NCBI RefSeq assembly: GCF_002806975.1
Contig: NZ_NIHD01000002.1
Location: forward strand, 124,001-188,000
DNA length: 64,000 nucleotides
Source: Marinobacter aromaticivorans
GTDB taxonomy: Bacteria; Pseudomonadota; Gammaproteobacteria; Pseudomonadales; Oleiphilaceae
Reading direction: 5' to 3'
Shown here in pieces: positions 55,899 through 64,000 of the stretch; position 1 is the stretch's first letter, and each line of letters opens with the position of its first letter. The translations under genes and the position numbers were made by a program. The notes beneath the pieces are model-generated. The model did not search any database and was not told where the DNA came from. It saw nothing but the letters and a program-made list of their open reading frames with translations.

Positions 55899-56011
55899 TA
55901 AATAGCTTCCTTATTACACCTTGGCGATGAATTTAACACAACTGACAGGTGACGCGCCTTGGCAATATGTCTTAACCTGAACACACATTCACACAGTGCG
56001 GAGAATCCGTT

Positions 56012-56392
56012 ATGAAAACAGCCCAGGATTTTGTTGCAGAAGCGAAACAGCATATTCAGGAGATTCCCCTGGAGGAAGCCGACAGCGCCATTCAGGCGGC
56101 GGATCTGTTACTGGATGTTCGCGATGCCGACGAGTACCGGCACAGCCACATCCCCCAAGCCACGAATGTCTCCCGGGGGCTTCTGGAGTTCAAATTCAGC
56201 AACGACCCGACACTGGCTGACCGGAATATGAACATCGTGCTTTACTGCAAAAATTCGGGGCGATCCGCGCTCTGTGCAAAGGTACTGCAGGACATGGGTT
56301 ACCTGCATGTGCAGTCGATTGAAGGCGGCTTTGATGCCTGGCAGGAAGCCGGCAAACCGGTAGCGGAACCGAAGCTGCCACCTTTCGGCTAA
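56012..56392 (+). CDS. Single-domain rhodanese
   Basis: 126 residues. The catalytic loop carries C79 in YCKNSGRSAL, and the domain has LLDVRDADEY and GGFDAWQEAGKP, all standard for a sulfurtransferase. There is no signal peptide, so it is cytoplasmic. It could carry sulfane sulfur from thiosulfate, but it is not linked to the tsdA region and the link is only thematic. Confidence 0.9.
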   Translation: MKTAQDFVAEAKQHIQEIPLEEADSAIQAADLLLDVRDADEYRHSHIPQATNVSRGLLEFKFSNDPTLADRNMNIVLYCKNSGRSALCAKVLQDMGYLHVQSIEGGFDAWQEAGKPVAEPKLPPFG

Positions 56393-56432
56393 TCGCTGCT
56401 ATACTGCGCCGAATACCCGGAAACTGACGCCA

Positions 56433-57413
56433 ATGACTACCTGTAAGGCCTCGCGCACGATTCCTGCCCGGATGGTTGATTCCGACCCTGCGGACCCTTC
56501 GGCTTCCTCAGGGTCCGTTACCAATGCAGGGCTCCAGACGATTCTCGACAACCTTGACGCCCTGGTGTATGTCGCCGATTTCGACACCCACGAGCTGTTG
56601 TATATGAATGCCTATGGCTACAAGAACCTGGGCAGCTTCGAGCATGGCCAGACATGCTGGGAGGTCCTGCAAAACGCCGACGGCCCTTGCAGTTTCTGCA
56701 CCAACCACTTGCTCGTTGACAACCGTGGCGAGGCTACGGGCATTCATGTCTGGGAATTCCAGAACAAAGTCAATAAACGCTGGTATCAGTGCCGTGATCA
56801 GGCCATTGAATGGACGGACGGGCGCCTGGTTCGCCTGGAAATCGCTACCGACATTACCGATCGCAAGAACATGGAACTTGCCCTGAAAGAGGCCCACAAG
56901 AAAGCAGAAGCCGACTCCCGGCAGGACGGGCTCACACGGCTGAATAATCGCCGGGCCTTTTTTCAATTTGGCCGCAAGTATCTGAAACAGGCACACAGGA
57001 ACCAGACGAGCCTGGCTGCCATCATGTTCGACCTGGATCACTTCAAGCAGATTAATGACAGTTACGGCCACGAGGCTGGCGATGCAGTTCTGCGGGAAGT
57101 GGGCAACCTGCTTTTGTCCAGGATTCGTGAATCTGATATCGCAGCACGTATCGGCGGCGAGGAATTTGCCGTACTGCTGCCAGACACCTCCCAGGAACAG
57201 GCCATGGAACTGGCAGAACGGCTGCGCTTCCTGCTTCAGGAGCTGCGGGTTCGGTTCAGGCAGGACGTGCTCAGGCCCACCGCCAGCTTCGGGGTGGCCA
57301 TGCTGGTGCCGGAAGACGAACGCCTTGAAACGCTTTTATCAAGGGCCGATGAAGCCATGTACCTGTCCAAGACCGAAGGCCGGGACAGGGTACACCTTTT
57401 CCCGCAGTTCTGA
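56433..57413 (+). CDS. PAS-GGDEF diguanylate cyclase
   Basis: 326 residues, no membrane segment. PAS domain at ~34-145 with three conserved Cys (C75, C86, C89 in GPCSFC), then a GGDEF domain (~165-326) with active site GGEEF (241-245) and the inhibitory I-site RESD (232-235). Active site and I-site are intact, so it should make cyclic di-GMP with product inhibition. The CxxC pair in the PAS suggests redox or metal sensing; inference. It follows the rhodanese gene closely. Confidence 0.92.
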   Translation: MTTCKASRTIPARMVDSDPADPSASSGSVTNAGLQTILDNLDALVYVADFDTHELLYMNAYGYKNLGSFEHGQTCWEVLQNADGPCSFCTNHLLVDNRGEATGIHVWEFQNKVNKRWYQCRDQAIEWTDGRLVRLEIATDITDRKNMELALKEAHKKAEADSRQDGLTRLNNRRAFFQFGRKYLKQAHRNQTSLAAIMFDLDHFKQINDSYGHEAGDAVLREVGNLLLSRIRESDIAARIGGEEFAVLLPDTSQEQAMELAERLRFLLQELRVRFRQDVLRPTASFGVAMLVPEDERLETLLSRADEAMYLSKTEGRDRVHLFPQF

Positions 57414-57419
57414 GCCTGT

Positions 57420-57845
57420 TCAGGGGCGCCGGGTAACCGCCATGGTCAGGCGGGAAATACAGGTGGTTTTACCCTCTTCGTTTTCCATGCGAATTTCCCA
57501 CACCTGAGTCGCGTTGCCAATGTGTACCGGCCTGGCCGTTCCATAAACCCAGCCTTTGGTAACGGGACGTATGTGGTTAGCGTTGATCTCCAGGCCGACG
57601 GCAACGGTACCCGGGTCTTTCAGGCAGCAGTTTGCCGCCATGCTACCCAGTGTTTCGGCCAGCAATACCGATGAACCACCATGGAGAATTCCGAAGGGCT
57701 GAACCGTGCGTTCATCAACCGGAATACGCCCTGTCACGTAATCGTCACCAATTTCGGTGTACTCAATACCCATGTAGCTGACTGCTGTGTTTGCACTGGC
57801 TTTCGCCAGCTGCTCAAGATCCGGGGTGCGGGTCCAGATTGCCAT
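57420..57845 (-). CDS. PaaI-family hotdog thioesterase
   Basis: 141 residues, hotdog fold of the PaaI/YbgC-like group: VQPFGILHGGSSVLLAETLGSMAANC carries the HGG helix motif. It hydrolyses acyl- or aryl-CoA thioesters. It is at 57 kb, far from paa, so a direct phenylacetate role is unproven. Convergent with the cyclase gene (6 bases apart). Confidence 0.88.
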   Translation of the reverse strand: MAIWTRTPDLEQLAKASANTAVSYMGIEYTEIGDDYVTGRIPVDERTVQPFGILHGGSSVLLAETLGSMAANCCLKDPGTVAVGLEINANHIRPVTKGWVYGTARPVHIGNATQVWEIRMENEEGKTTCISRLTMAVTRRP

Positions 57846-57890
57846 ACTGATAAAACTCTCTTGCCGGTTCAGTGGTTTATCTCTGAGGCA

Positions 57891-58682
57891 CTAAGGCCGA
57901 AGATACATGTAGCGGGCCGCATATTCCTTGATGATTTCATCCAGCCGGCCCGACTGAACCAGAGTATACAGCCGGTCTGCGATAAGCTCACGAAACTCAA
58001 AGGTATTGCATGGCGAGTTCTTGGAAAAGGTAAAGAAAAGCCCTTCGTTGCTGACGGGCACATCCAGCGGCACGAACTTCCTGGCCATCCCTAGCCGCTG
58101 CAGCTTTACCTGCCCCTGCAGGCGCTCATAGAGAACGTAATCAACACGCCCGGCAAGCGCCATTTCAAAGGATTGCTCAATGGTTCTGACCTTGATTATT
58201 TCCAGGTTTTGTTCGGCGTAGCGGTCAAAGCCCTGACCAAAGCTGTTGCCGATCAGCGTGCTTCCGCGCTTGTTCTCCAGGTCCGGCCAGTGACGATAGG
58301 TGAACGTCTCGCCTGCGGGCACCCAAACGGACGTAGGCAGGTGCATATAAGGTGGCAGCAGGTAATCCATGTACTGGATACGTTCCGAGGTAATGAACGC
58401 TCCGGCGATCATGTCCAGCTCTCCCACTCTTGCAAGGCGCTGAACCCGGGCCCATGAACCGGGACTCTGTACGTCCAGTTTTACTCCGAGGGGCTCAAGA
58501 ATCTCCGCGAGAAATGCGATGGCTGCGCCGGTCAGATGCCCCGGAACGCGATCATCCTCCCAAAGCAGTGGCGGGTATTCAGGATTACCACTCGCCGTCA
58601 GGATCTTACAGGGTGGTGCCGCTGCTCCATGAGTGCAGAAGATCATCAGGGCCGGCAGCAAAACCGCAATGACTACTCGCAT
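57891..58682 (-). CDS. Family-3 periplasmic binding protein
   Basis: 263 residues with a signal peptide cut near GAAA-PP. It resembles amino-acid-type binding proteins (family 3): PPLLWEDDRVPGHLTGAAIAFLAEIL, LDMIAGAFITSERIQYMDYLLP and the C-terminal DRLYTLVQSGRLDEIIKEY. No ABC permease or ATPase is nearby, so it may be a stand-alone sensor or work with distant partners. GGGAGG lies 9 bases before the ATG. Confidence 0.85.
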   Translation of the reverse strand: MRVVIAVLLPALMIFCTHGAAAPPCKILTASGNPEYPPLLWEDDRVPGHLTGAAIAFLAEILEPLGVKLDVQSPGSWARVQRLARVGELDMIAGAFITSERIQYMDYLLPPYMHLPTSVWVPAGETFTYRHWPDLENKRGSTLIGNSFGQGFDRYAEQNLEIIKVRTIEQSFEMALAGRVDYVLYERLQGQVKLQRLGMARKFVPLDVPVSNEGLFFTFSKNSPCNTFEFRELIADRLYTLVQSGRLDEIIKEYAARYMYLRP

Positions 58683-58912
58683 GATCTATTGCCTCCCTAC
58701 CGGTATCTCCACAGGCATCTCCATATGCTATTGCGCGCATTTATCTGCAACGATCTGCGCAGAGTATAGACGCCCGCGAATCTACATGCGGCCAGACTAC
58801 GTAAAAAAGACGCCGGGCACGACGGTTGAATTAATACATTTACGCCGCAAGAAAGGTAACAGGTCAGGTAAAAGCAGATGACAATCACTTCCCAACGAAA
58901 AGGACAGGCACT

Positions 58913-59596
58913 ATGAAAATTCTCATGGTTCTTACGTCTCACGATCAGATGGGCGATACCGGGCACAAGACCGGCTTCTGGCTGGAGGAATTCACGGCGC
59001 CTTATTATGTATTCCGCGACGCCGGCGCAGACATAACCCTGGCATCACCCAAGGGCGGCAAGCCGCCTGTGGACCCGAACAGTGAGGCCGATGAAGCCCT
59101 CACCGACACCACTCGCCGCTTTCAGGCGGATGCCCATGCCCGGGAATCCCTCGCCAGCACGAAAAAGCTGGCCGATGTGGACATGAACGAATTTGACGCC
59201 ATTTTTTACCCCGGCGGGCATGGGCCTCTGTGGGATCTGGTTGACGACGACAAATCCATTGCACTGATCAAAACCGCCTACGAACAGGACAAGGTGATCG
59301 GGGCCGTATGCCACGCGCCGGCGGTGTTCAAGAACGTGGAGATCAAACCGGGCCAGAACCTGGTGGGCGGCCGCGAAGTAACCGGCTTCAGCAACAGCGA
59401 AGAGGAAGCGGTTGGCCTTGCCTCCACTGTGCCTTTTCTGCTCGAAGACATGCTGAAGGAAAACACGGCAACCTATTCCAAAGGTGACGACTGGGCGCCG
59501 CACATTGTTGTGGATGGCAAGCTGATCACCGGCCAGAACCCGGCGTCATCCGAGGGCGCCGCCAAAGCCGTGGTTCAGGCCTTGCAGGAAGGCTGA
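58913..59596 (+). CDS. DJ-1/PfpI family protein (Hsp31/glyoxalase III-like)
   Basis: 227 residues. Nucleophile C133 in the elbow GAVCHAPAVF, the acid at E26 in FWLEEF and the usual LASPKGGKPPVDP loop. Members act as holdases, glyoxalase III or deglycases; this subgroup often has glyoxalase activity. Monocistronic, divergent from the binding protein with a 230-base intergenic space that holds no other gene. Confidence 0.88.
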   Translation: MKILMVLTSHDQMGDTGHKTGFWLEEFTAPYYVFRDAGADITLASPKGGKPPVDPNSEADEALTDTTRRFQADAHARESLASTKKLADVDMNEFDAIFYPGGHGPLWDLVDDDKSIALIKTAYEQDKVIGAVCHAPAVFKNVEIKPGQNLVGGREVTGFSNSEEEAVGLASTVPFLLEDMLKENTATYSKGDDWAPHIVVDGKLITGQNPASSEGAAKAVVQALQEG

Positions 59597-59610
59597 AACC
59601 CTGAACATCC

Positions 59611-59634
59611 CCCCGGCCATTTGCCTGGCCGGGG
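59611..59634 (+). terminator. Hairpin after the DJ-1-like gene
   Basis: A perfect 9-bp stem CCCCGGCCA/TGGCCGGGG with a 6-base loop. No T run follows. Confidence 0.55.
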
Positions 59635-59727
59635 AACCTCACTTAGCGAATCTGCCGCAAATCGGGCTCCATGATCCGCCAGTCTGTGCTAACGTTCTGA
59701 AGAACATCTCAAAAGGCTGGCTTTTCC

Positions 59728-60456
59728 ATGAGTAATCCTAAACACACCCTTTTCTGGATGACCTTTTTTCTCGCGGTTGTCGCGATCGTTGGCGTGCTGA
59801 TCCACAAGCCTCTGATATCCGCGTTTATGGCCAACTGGGTTTTCAATCTGCTGATTGTTGGCGTATTGCTTATTGGCATCGGGCTTACCTATCGGCAGGT
59901 GTTCGTGCTGTTCCCCGAATTGCGCTGGATATCCCAGTTCCGCACTGGCCACTCCGGCCTCTCGGTACTGCAGGAGCCACGCTTGCTCAAACCCCTGGCG
60001 CGACAGCTTGGTGAAGAATCCAAGCGCGACCGTTTCAAGCTTTCCACCCTGTCACTGCGTACGGTTCTGGATGGCATTCACTCCCGCATGGATGAACAGC
60101 GAGAAATCACCCGTTATTTCATCAGCTTGCTGGTATTTCTGGGGCTGCTGGGTACCTTCTGGGGCCTGCTGGGCACCATCAATGCGGTGGGCGAGGTGAT
60201 TACCAATCTGGATATGGGCCAGGGCGATTTCGGCAAGGTGTTTGCCGATCTCCAGGCGGGGCTGCTGACGCCACTGCAAGGCATGGGCACCGCCTTCAGC
60301 TCTTCTCTTCTCGGTCTTGGTGGCTCCCTGATTCTGGGTTTTCTCGATATCCAGGCGGGCCATGCCCAGAACCGGTTCTACGACGGGCTGGAGGAGTGGC
60401 TTACCGGTGTAACCAACCTGGTAGACCCGTTCAACGCTGATGAAAACCAGCCATGA
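59728..60456 (+). CDS. MotA/TolQ/ExbB-type proton channel protein
   Basis: 242 residues with membrane helices at ~10-28, 32-52, 133-153 and 184-204. The last two, with LLGTFWGLLGTINAVGEV and GTAFSSSLLGLGGSLILG, are the MotA/TolQ/ExbB pore signature. It overlaps the next gene by ATGA and forms a stator pair with it. It probably uses the proton gradient to act on the envelope; the specific target is unknown. Confidence 0.85.
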   Translation: MSNPKHTLFWMTFFLAVVAIVGVLIHKPLISAFMANWVFNLLIVGVLLIGIGLTYRQVFVLFPELRWISQFRTGHSGLSVLQEPRLLKPLARQLGEESKRDRFKLSTLSLRTVLDGIHSRMDEQREITRYFISLLVFLGLLGTFWGLLGTINAVGEVITNLDMGQGDFGKVFADLQAGLLTPLQGMGTAFSSSLLGLGGSLILGFLDIQAGHAQNRFYDGLEEWLTGVTNLVDPFNADENQP

Positions 60457-61499
60457 TCGGATCCAGACGCCGCAGCCGCAACAACACCAATGTCTGGCCA
60501 GGGTACGTGGATGCACTGTCTGCCCTGCTGATGCTGGTGATATTCATGTTGCTGGTGTACGTGGTGAGCCAGCTTTATCTGTCCCAGACGCTGTCTGACC
60601 GCAACACAGAGCTGGCCCGCCTGAACCAGCGGCTGAACGAAATCTCGCAACTGCTGGGGCTGGAACAGAGCAAAACCGAAGCACTGGAGCAACAGGTGCT
60701 CACGGTTCAAAGCAACCTCAGCGACAGCCTGAGCCGCAACGAGGACCTTCAGGAACGGCTGGACGCCTCACGCAACCAGTTAATGCAACAAACCGCCGAT
60801 GCCGAAGCCAGGGCTGAAAGGCTGGCCAATATGAACCGGGAGCTGGATGAAAAGGATGAGCTGTCCGCCAGCCAGCAAAACATGATCATGCGCTTATCCA
60901 ATCAGATTGCATCGCTGCAGAGCCAGTTACGACAGATAGCCTCTGCTTTGAAGCTGCAAAAAGAACTGACTGCGGAAAAAGAAGGCGAGCTGGAGAACGT
61001 CAGCAAACGCCTGAATACGCTACTGGCGGAGCGCGTCAACGAGCTGGAACAGTACCAGTCGGAATTTTTCTCACGGTTGCGGAACATTCTGGCCGCCAAT
61101 GAAAACATCCGCGTTGTCGGTGACCGCTTCCTGCTGCCCTCGGAGCTGCTGTTCGCGTCCGGCTCGGCCAGCCTCGGGGCCGAGGGCAAGCGCGAGCTCG
61201 ACAAACTGGCGGGAGTTCTTCTGGATGTGGTTAAAACCATCCCCGGGGATCTTGACTGGATCCTGCGCATTGATGGCCACACCGACCTGATTCCCATCAA
61301 TACGCCACAATTCCCCTCAAACTGGGAGTTATCAACCGCCCGTGCCGTGGCAGTGGTGCGCTACCTGGCAAACCAGGGCGTGCCAGAGAACCGTATGGTC
61401 GCAGCCGGCTTTGGCGAGTTTTTCCCGGTTGCCGAGGGCACCACACCAGAAGCCCTGCAGAAAAACCGGCGCATCGAGATCAAGCTGACGGATCGCTAA
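60453..61499 (+). CDS. MotB/OmpA-type peptidoglycan-binding partner with coiled coil
   Basis: 348 residues. One membrane helix (~20-43) with the conserved Asp at the start (YVDALSALLMLVIF), a long coiled coil (~50-205), then an OmpA/MotB peptidoglycan-binding domain (~215-348: DGHTDLIPI, NWELSTARAVAVVRYL, NRRIEI). The coiled coil is longer than in MotB. It works with the upstream channel. Without zorC, zorD or zorE nearby it is not a complete Zorya system. Confidence 0.87.
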   Translation: MIGSRRRSRNNTNVWPGYVDALSALLMLVIFMLLVYVVSQLYLSQTLSDRNTELARLNQRLNEISQLLGLEQSKTEALEQQVLTVQSNLSDSLSRNEDLQERLDASRNQLMQQTADAEARAERLANMNRELDEKDELSASQQNMIMRLSNQIASLQSQLRQIASALKLQKELTAEKEGELENVSKRLNTLLAERVNELEQYQSEFFSRLRNILAANENIRVVGDRFLLPSELLFASGSASLGAEGKRELDKLAGVLLDVVKTIPGDLDWILRIDGHTDLIPINTPQFPSNWELSTARAVAVVRYLANQGVPENRMVAAGFGEFFPVAEGTTPEALQKNRRIEIKLTDR

Positions 61500-62440
61500 C
61501 CTAGGCCGTGTTCCAGAAGCGCGCTTACGGTAGCTGTGTAAGGTGCATCAGTACCGAGTGCTTCCGAACGGCGAAGCACAGCCCCCGCGATGCTGTCCAG
61601 TTCCAGGGGGCGCCCCTTTTCCTTATCCACCAGCATGGAGGTTTTGATGGCATTAAAGCTGCTGATCAGCCCGAACATCTCGTCCACATCCGGTTTGCCA
61701 AGCTCCACGCCATCGGCCTTGGCTGCAGCGGCGGTCTCCGCCATCATGCCGTAGACAATCTTGCTGAACGCCGGATGCCGGGTCAGGCTTTGTGTATCCA
61801 GCCCGGTGAGTGCCGAAAGCGGATTAACGCCATTATTGATCACCAGCTTGCGCCAGAGCTCATAGCGAATATCGTCTGAAATCGTTGTGGGAATGCCTGC
61901 CTGCTCAAAGGCACTTTGCAGGATCTCCAGCAGCGGGCGGCGGGCATCCTGTTCCGCCGGAGCGCAAGGCCATTCGCCCATGACAATCTGTGCCACACCT
62001 TCCGCCGCAATAACACCGGGTTCAACAATATGGCCGCCGATACGCACAGCCAGGCCACCGAGAACGCGGGTGTCGCCCAGCATTCGGGCGATCAGAGGCT
62101 CGTTGTCCACACCATTCTGCAACGACAGAACCGGCACCTCACTTCGCGCCAGCCATTGGCCAAGCTCTCCCAGCACGGCTTTTGTCGCGGTGGATTTAAG
62201 GGCAACTGCAATCACATCAAAATCGGCGGGTTGGTAGTTCTTTATCAGTGCGGCATGATCAACCGCCGGTACCCGGCACTCTATCACCCGTTCTTCATAA
62301 TGAACCACGAGGCCGTTTTTCTGCAGGGCAGCAAGGTGCGCACCGCGAGCCGTGAGCACAGCCCGGTGCCCGGCCTCAGCCAGCCTTGCGCCGTAATAAC
62401 CGCCAATACCGCCTGCGCCGATCATGAGTATGCTGAGCAT
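61496..62440 (-). CDS. panE: 2-Dehydropantoate 2-reductase (ketopantoate reductase)
   Basis: 314 residues. NADPH-binding GAGGIGGYYGARLAEAGH, the catalytic Lys region (LWRKLVINNGVNPLSALTG) and the RPLELDSIAG C-terminal loop match ApbA/PanE. It makes pantoate for vitamin B5, though paralogues with other substrates are common. GAGGAC lies before the ATG. Its end overlaps that of the convergent OmpA-like gene by 4 bases. Confidence 0.88.
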   Translation of the reverse strand: MLSILMIGAGGIGGYYGARLAEAGHRAVLTARGAHLAALQKNGLVVHYEERVIECRVPAVDHAALIKNYQPADFDVIAVALKSTATKAVLGELGQWLARSEVPVLSLQNGVDNEPLIARMLGDTRVLGGLAVRIGGHIVEPGVIAAEGVAQIVMGEWPCAPAEQDARRPLLEILQSAFEQAGIPTTISDDIRYELWRKLVINNGVNPLSALTGLDTQSLTRHPAFSKIVYGMMAETAAAAKADGVELGKPDVDEMFGLISSFNAIKTSMLVDKEKGRPLELDSIAGAVLRRSEALGTDAPYTATVSALLEHGLG

Positions 62441-62464
62441 GAGAAGAGTCCTCGTTACTATCCT

Positions 62465-63715
62465 TTAAGTTGCCAGCTTGCGGTCTTTAAACACCAGCGT
62501 GGCAATCATGATAGCTTGCAGGACAACCAAGGTGCCAAATGCAATCTGGTATCCCTCTGCCGGATATGCGCCAGCGTCCACCCCGCCCCAAAAACCGATA
62601 ACGATTCCAATGCCCCACTGAAAAACAAACGCTGCCAGGAAAACCAGCAAGTTGAGCGCGGTGCTGGCCCGACCGGCCAGGCTACTGTCGAAGTGACCTG
62701 ATAACAAAGAAAATATCGTAGCAGATGCAGAGGCCAAAAACCCCATTGTAGCCATGAACAGAGGGAGCACCGGTATGTGCCAGCCTGTTGCCATGGCTGC
62801 AACCATACTCATAAACAATGTCATGAGCACAGCAATAACGGGTACCGGCCGAACTCCGTGCCTGAGCAGCCACGCCAGAATGAAACCCAGGCTTAAAAAA
62901 CCGGCTCCCATACCCATCGCCATGAACATCAACGCTGTCGCGACCTGCCCCGAATCCTGTTGCATGATGTCACGCAGCCAAGGGGCAGCCCAGAGTGTGG
63001 CAATAGCCATAGAGGAGCCGCTGAACACCGCGGCAACCGGAGCAATGCGCCAGAAAAAACGGTCGCACAACACCTGTTTCAGACCACCAAACAGGGCGTC
63101 AAAACGGATATCCTTTGGCGGCGCCCTGTGCTCAGGTACCATCACCAGGATTAGCCCGGACATTATCAGGGTCATTACCGCCAAGCCCATAAACAGCTGT
63201 CTCCAGCCGGTTAGCTCCAGCAACCACGCTACCGGTGCCGTAGCCGCGAGCGCCCCCAACGCCCCGAAAGCCATGAGGCTGCCGTTCAGCATTGGCAACT
63301 GGTCCGGCCGGAACCAGAGCGCAAATGCCTTGAAGGACGCCATCAGACAGCAGGCTACTCCCACACCGATCAGTAACCGGCCCAACGTCAAGGCCGCAAG
63401 GTTGTCTGCCAGGGAGAAGATAACCGCGCCCAGAGCCGCGATCAGCAACAGCAAGGCCTCGACCCGACGGGGTCCGAAGCGGTCCAGCAACATGCCAACC
63501 GGCAACTGAACCACAGCGAATGCGAGGAAGTAGGCACTGGTCAGCAGGCCGAGCTGATTTGCGGACAGGCCCAGATCGGCCACCAGTTCATCGGCGATGA
63601 CGGCATTGATGGCACGATACAGGTAGGACGCAAAATAGCCGGCTGCGAATGGCACAAAAATACTCAAAGCAACTTTTCGCCTCTGCGTTGTTGTACTCCT
63701 TATAATCGGCGGCAT
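62465..63715 (-). CDS. Major facilitator superfamily transporter
   Basis: 416 residues with 12 predicted membrane helices. The loop 2-3 motif is present as GMLLDRFGPRRVEALLLL. The N-terminal SYLYRAINAVIADELVADLGLS is typical of anion/nitrate-like and metabolite MFS proteins. The substrate cannot be told. It overlaps the chemoreceptor end by 16 bases and lies just upstream of panE. Confidence 0.88.
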   Translation of the reverse strand: MPPIIRSTTTQRRKVALSIFVPFAAGYFASYLYRAINAVIADELVADLGLSANQLGLLTSAYFLAFAVVQLPVGMLLDRFGPRRVEALLLLIAALGAVIFSLADNLAALTLGRLLIGVGVACCLMASFKAFALWFRPDQLPMLNGSLMAFGALGALAATAPVAWLLELTGWRQLFMGLAVMTLIMSGLILVMVPEHRAPPKDIRFDALFGGLKQVLCDRFFWRIAPVAAVFSGSSMAIATLWAAPWLRDIMQQDSGQVATALMFMAMGMGAGFLSLGFILAWLLRHGVRPVPVIAVLMTLFMSMVAAMATGWHIPVLPLFMATMGFLASASATIFSLLSGHFDSSLAGRASTALNLLVFLAAFVFQWGIGIVIGFWGGVDAGAYPAEGYQIAFGTLVVLQAIMIATLVFKDRKLAT

Positions 63716-64000
63716 TCAGACTCGGTTTCAGCAGGCATGAGGTGCTTGATCAGCAATTGCTGTCGACCAACATGATAGCCGACGGCCTGCCCCGCCTTGG
63801 CGGTATCCAGAAGCTGTTCACTGGTACTGACGGCTATCTGATGTATATCGTGGATGTCGTGATTCAGCTGCGATACGGTCTGGTTTTGCTGCTCACTGGC
63901 TGCGGCAATCTGTTGGTTCAGACCATCGCTTTCAGAAATGCCCGCCACGATATTCTGAAGCTCTTCAGTGCTGGCAGACACCTGTTCGACACTGATTGCG
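63700..64000 (-). CDS. Methyl-accepting chemotaxis protein (C-terminal end)
   Basis: The frame is open to the right edge, so about 100 residues of the C-terminus are present: the last heptads of the signalling domain (QVSASTEELQNIVAGI, QQNQTVSQLNHDI) with methylation-type Glu/Gln pairs. There is no sensor part and no CheR-binding pentapeptide at the end (ends in SECRRL). The start lies outside. Confidence 0.7.
   Translation of the reverse strand, partial: AISVEQVSASTEELQNIVAGISESDGLNQQIAAASEQQNQTVSQLNHDIHDIHQIAVSTSEQLLDTAKAGQAVGYHVGRQQLLIKHLMPAETESECRRL

Noticed and set aside
59728..61499. Zorya anti-phage system
   Set aside because: The MotA/MotB-like pair recalls ZorA-ZorB, but zorC, zorD or zorE are absent and the flanking genes are metabolic.
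1..64000. CRISPR arrays, tRNA/rRNA genes, insertion sequences or prophage
   Set aside because: Intergenic spaces were read for repeats, cloverleaf-like sequences and transposase or integrase frames; none was found.

Overview
The window looks like chromosome from a halophilic, aerobic, marine gammaproteobacterium, most likely Marinobacter or a close relative. The reasons are a TRAP operon that strongly resembles the Halomonas ectoine transporter TeaABC-TeaD, an NhaD sodium/proton antiporter, a phenylacetate catabolic locus and cbb3-type oxidase genes. The genus is an inference from gene content; no rRNA or tRNA gene is visible.

Region by region. (1) 1-10082: the end of a phenylacetate (paa) operon (paaD end, paaE, paaZ), then a convergent branched-chain-type ABC operon (livK-livH-livM-livG and a LivF fused to an N-terminal hemerythrin domain), and a divergent paaX repressor gene. 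(2) 10118-25571: two related, non-standard cbb3-type oxidase modules. Each has a CcoN whose N-terminus resembles the assembly protein CcoS, a CcoO, a membrane-anchored monoheme cytochrome c where the diheme CcoP would be expected, and a CcoI-type copper P-type ATPase. The second module also encodes a diheme c4-like cytochrome and a TsdA-type thiosulfate dehydrogenase. Between the modules lie a TDT-family channel/exporter, a YeiH-family putative sulfate exporter and a small GreA/GreB C-terminal-domain protein. (3) 25654-30961: a membrane-bound AraC regulator, a diheme lipoprotein, a parallel beta-helix lipoprotein, a gene-poor gap and an FMN reductase. (4) 31021-42107: nhaD; a second liv-type ABC operon ending in an acyl-CoA synthetase; an enoyl-CoA hydratase; an orphan ovothiol-type methyltransferase; a luciferase-like oxidoreductase. 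(5) 42333-53148: teaABCD, a scrap of a dead GGDEF gene, a polyamine-type ABC operon (potABCD order), an orphan TRAP binding protein, a Cache-type chemoreceptor and a DUF3565 protein. (6) 53159-64000: an atypical CDF protein, LysR, RarD, rhodanese, PAS-GGDEF, thioesterase, a periplasmic binding protein, a DJ-1-like protein, a MotA/OmpA-type pair, ketopantoate reductase, an MFS transporter and the end of a chemoreceptor.

How the genes work together. Phenylacetate-type acids would enter by the liv transporter, be epoxidised by PaaABC(D)E and opened by PaaZ under PaaX control. In region 2, electrons from thiosulfate (TsdA, then the diheme cytochrome) could pass to the monoheme cytochrome and CcoO and on to oxygen at CcoN, with CcoI and the CcoS-like segment serving copper delivery and assembly. 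This is an inference from gene order and motifs. No CRISPR array, phage, insertion sequence or integrase was seen; most of the window is ordinary compact metabolic chromosome.
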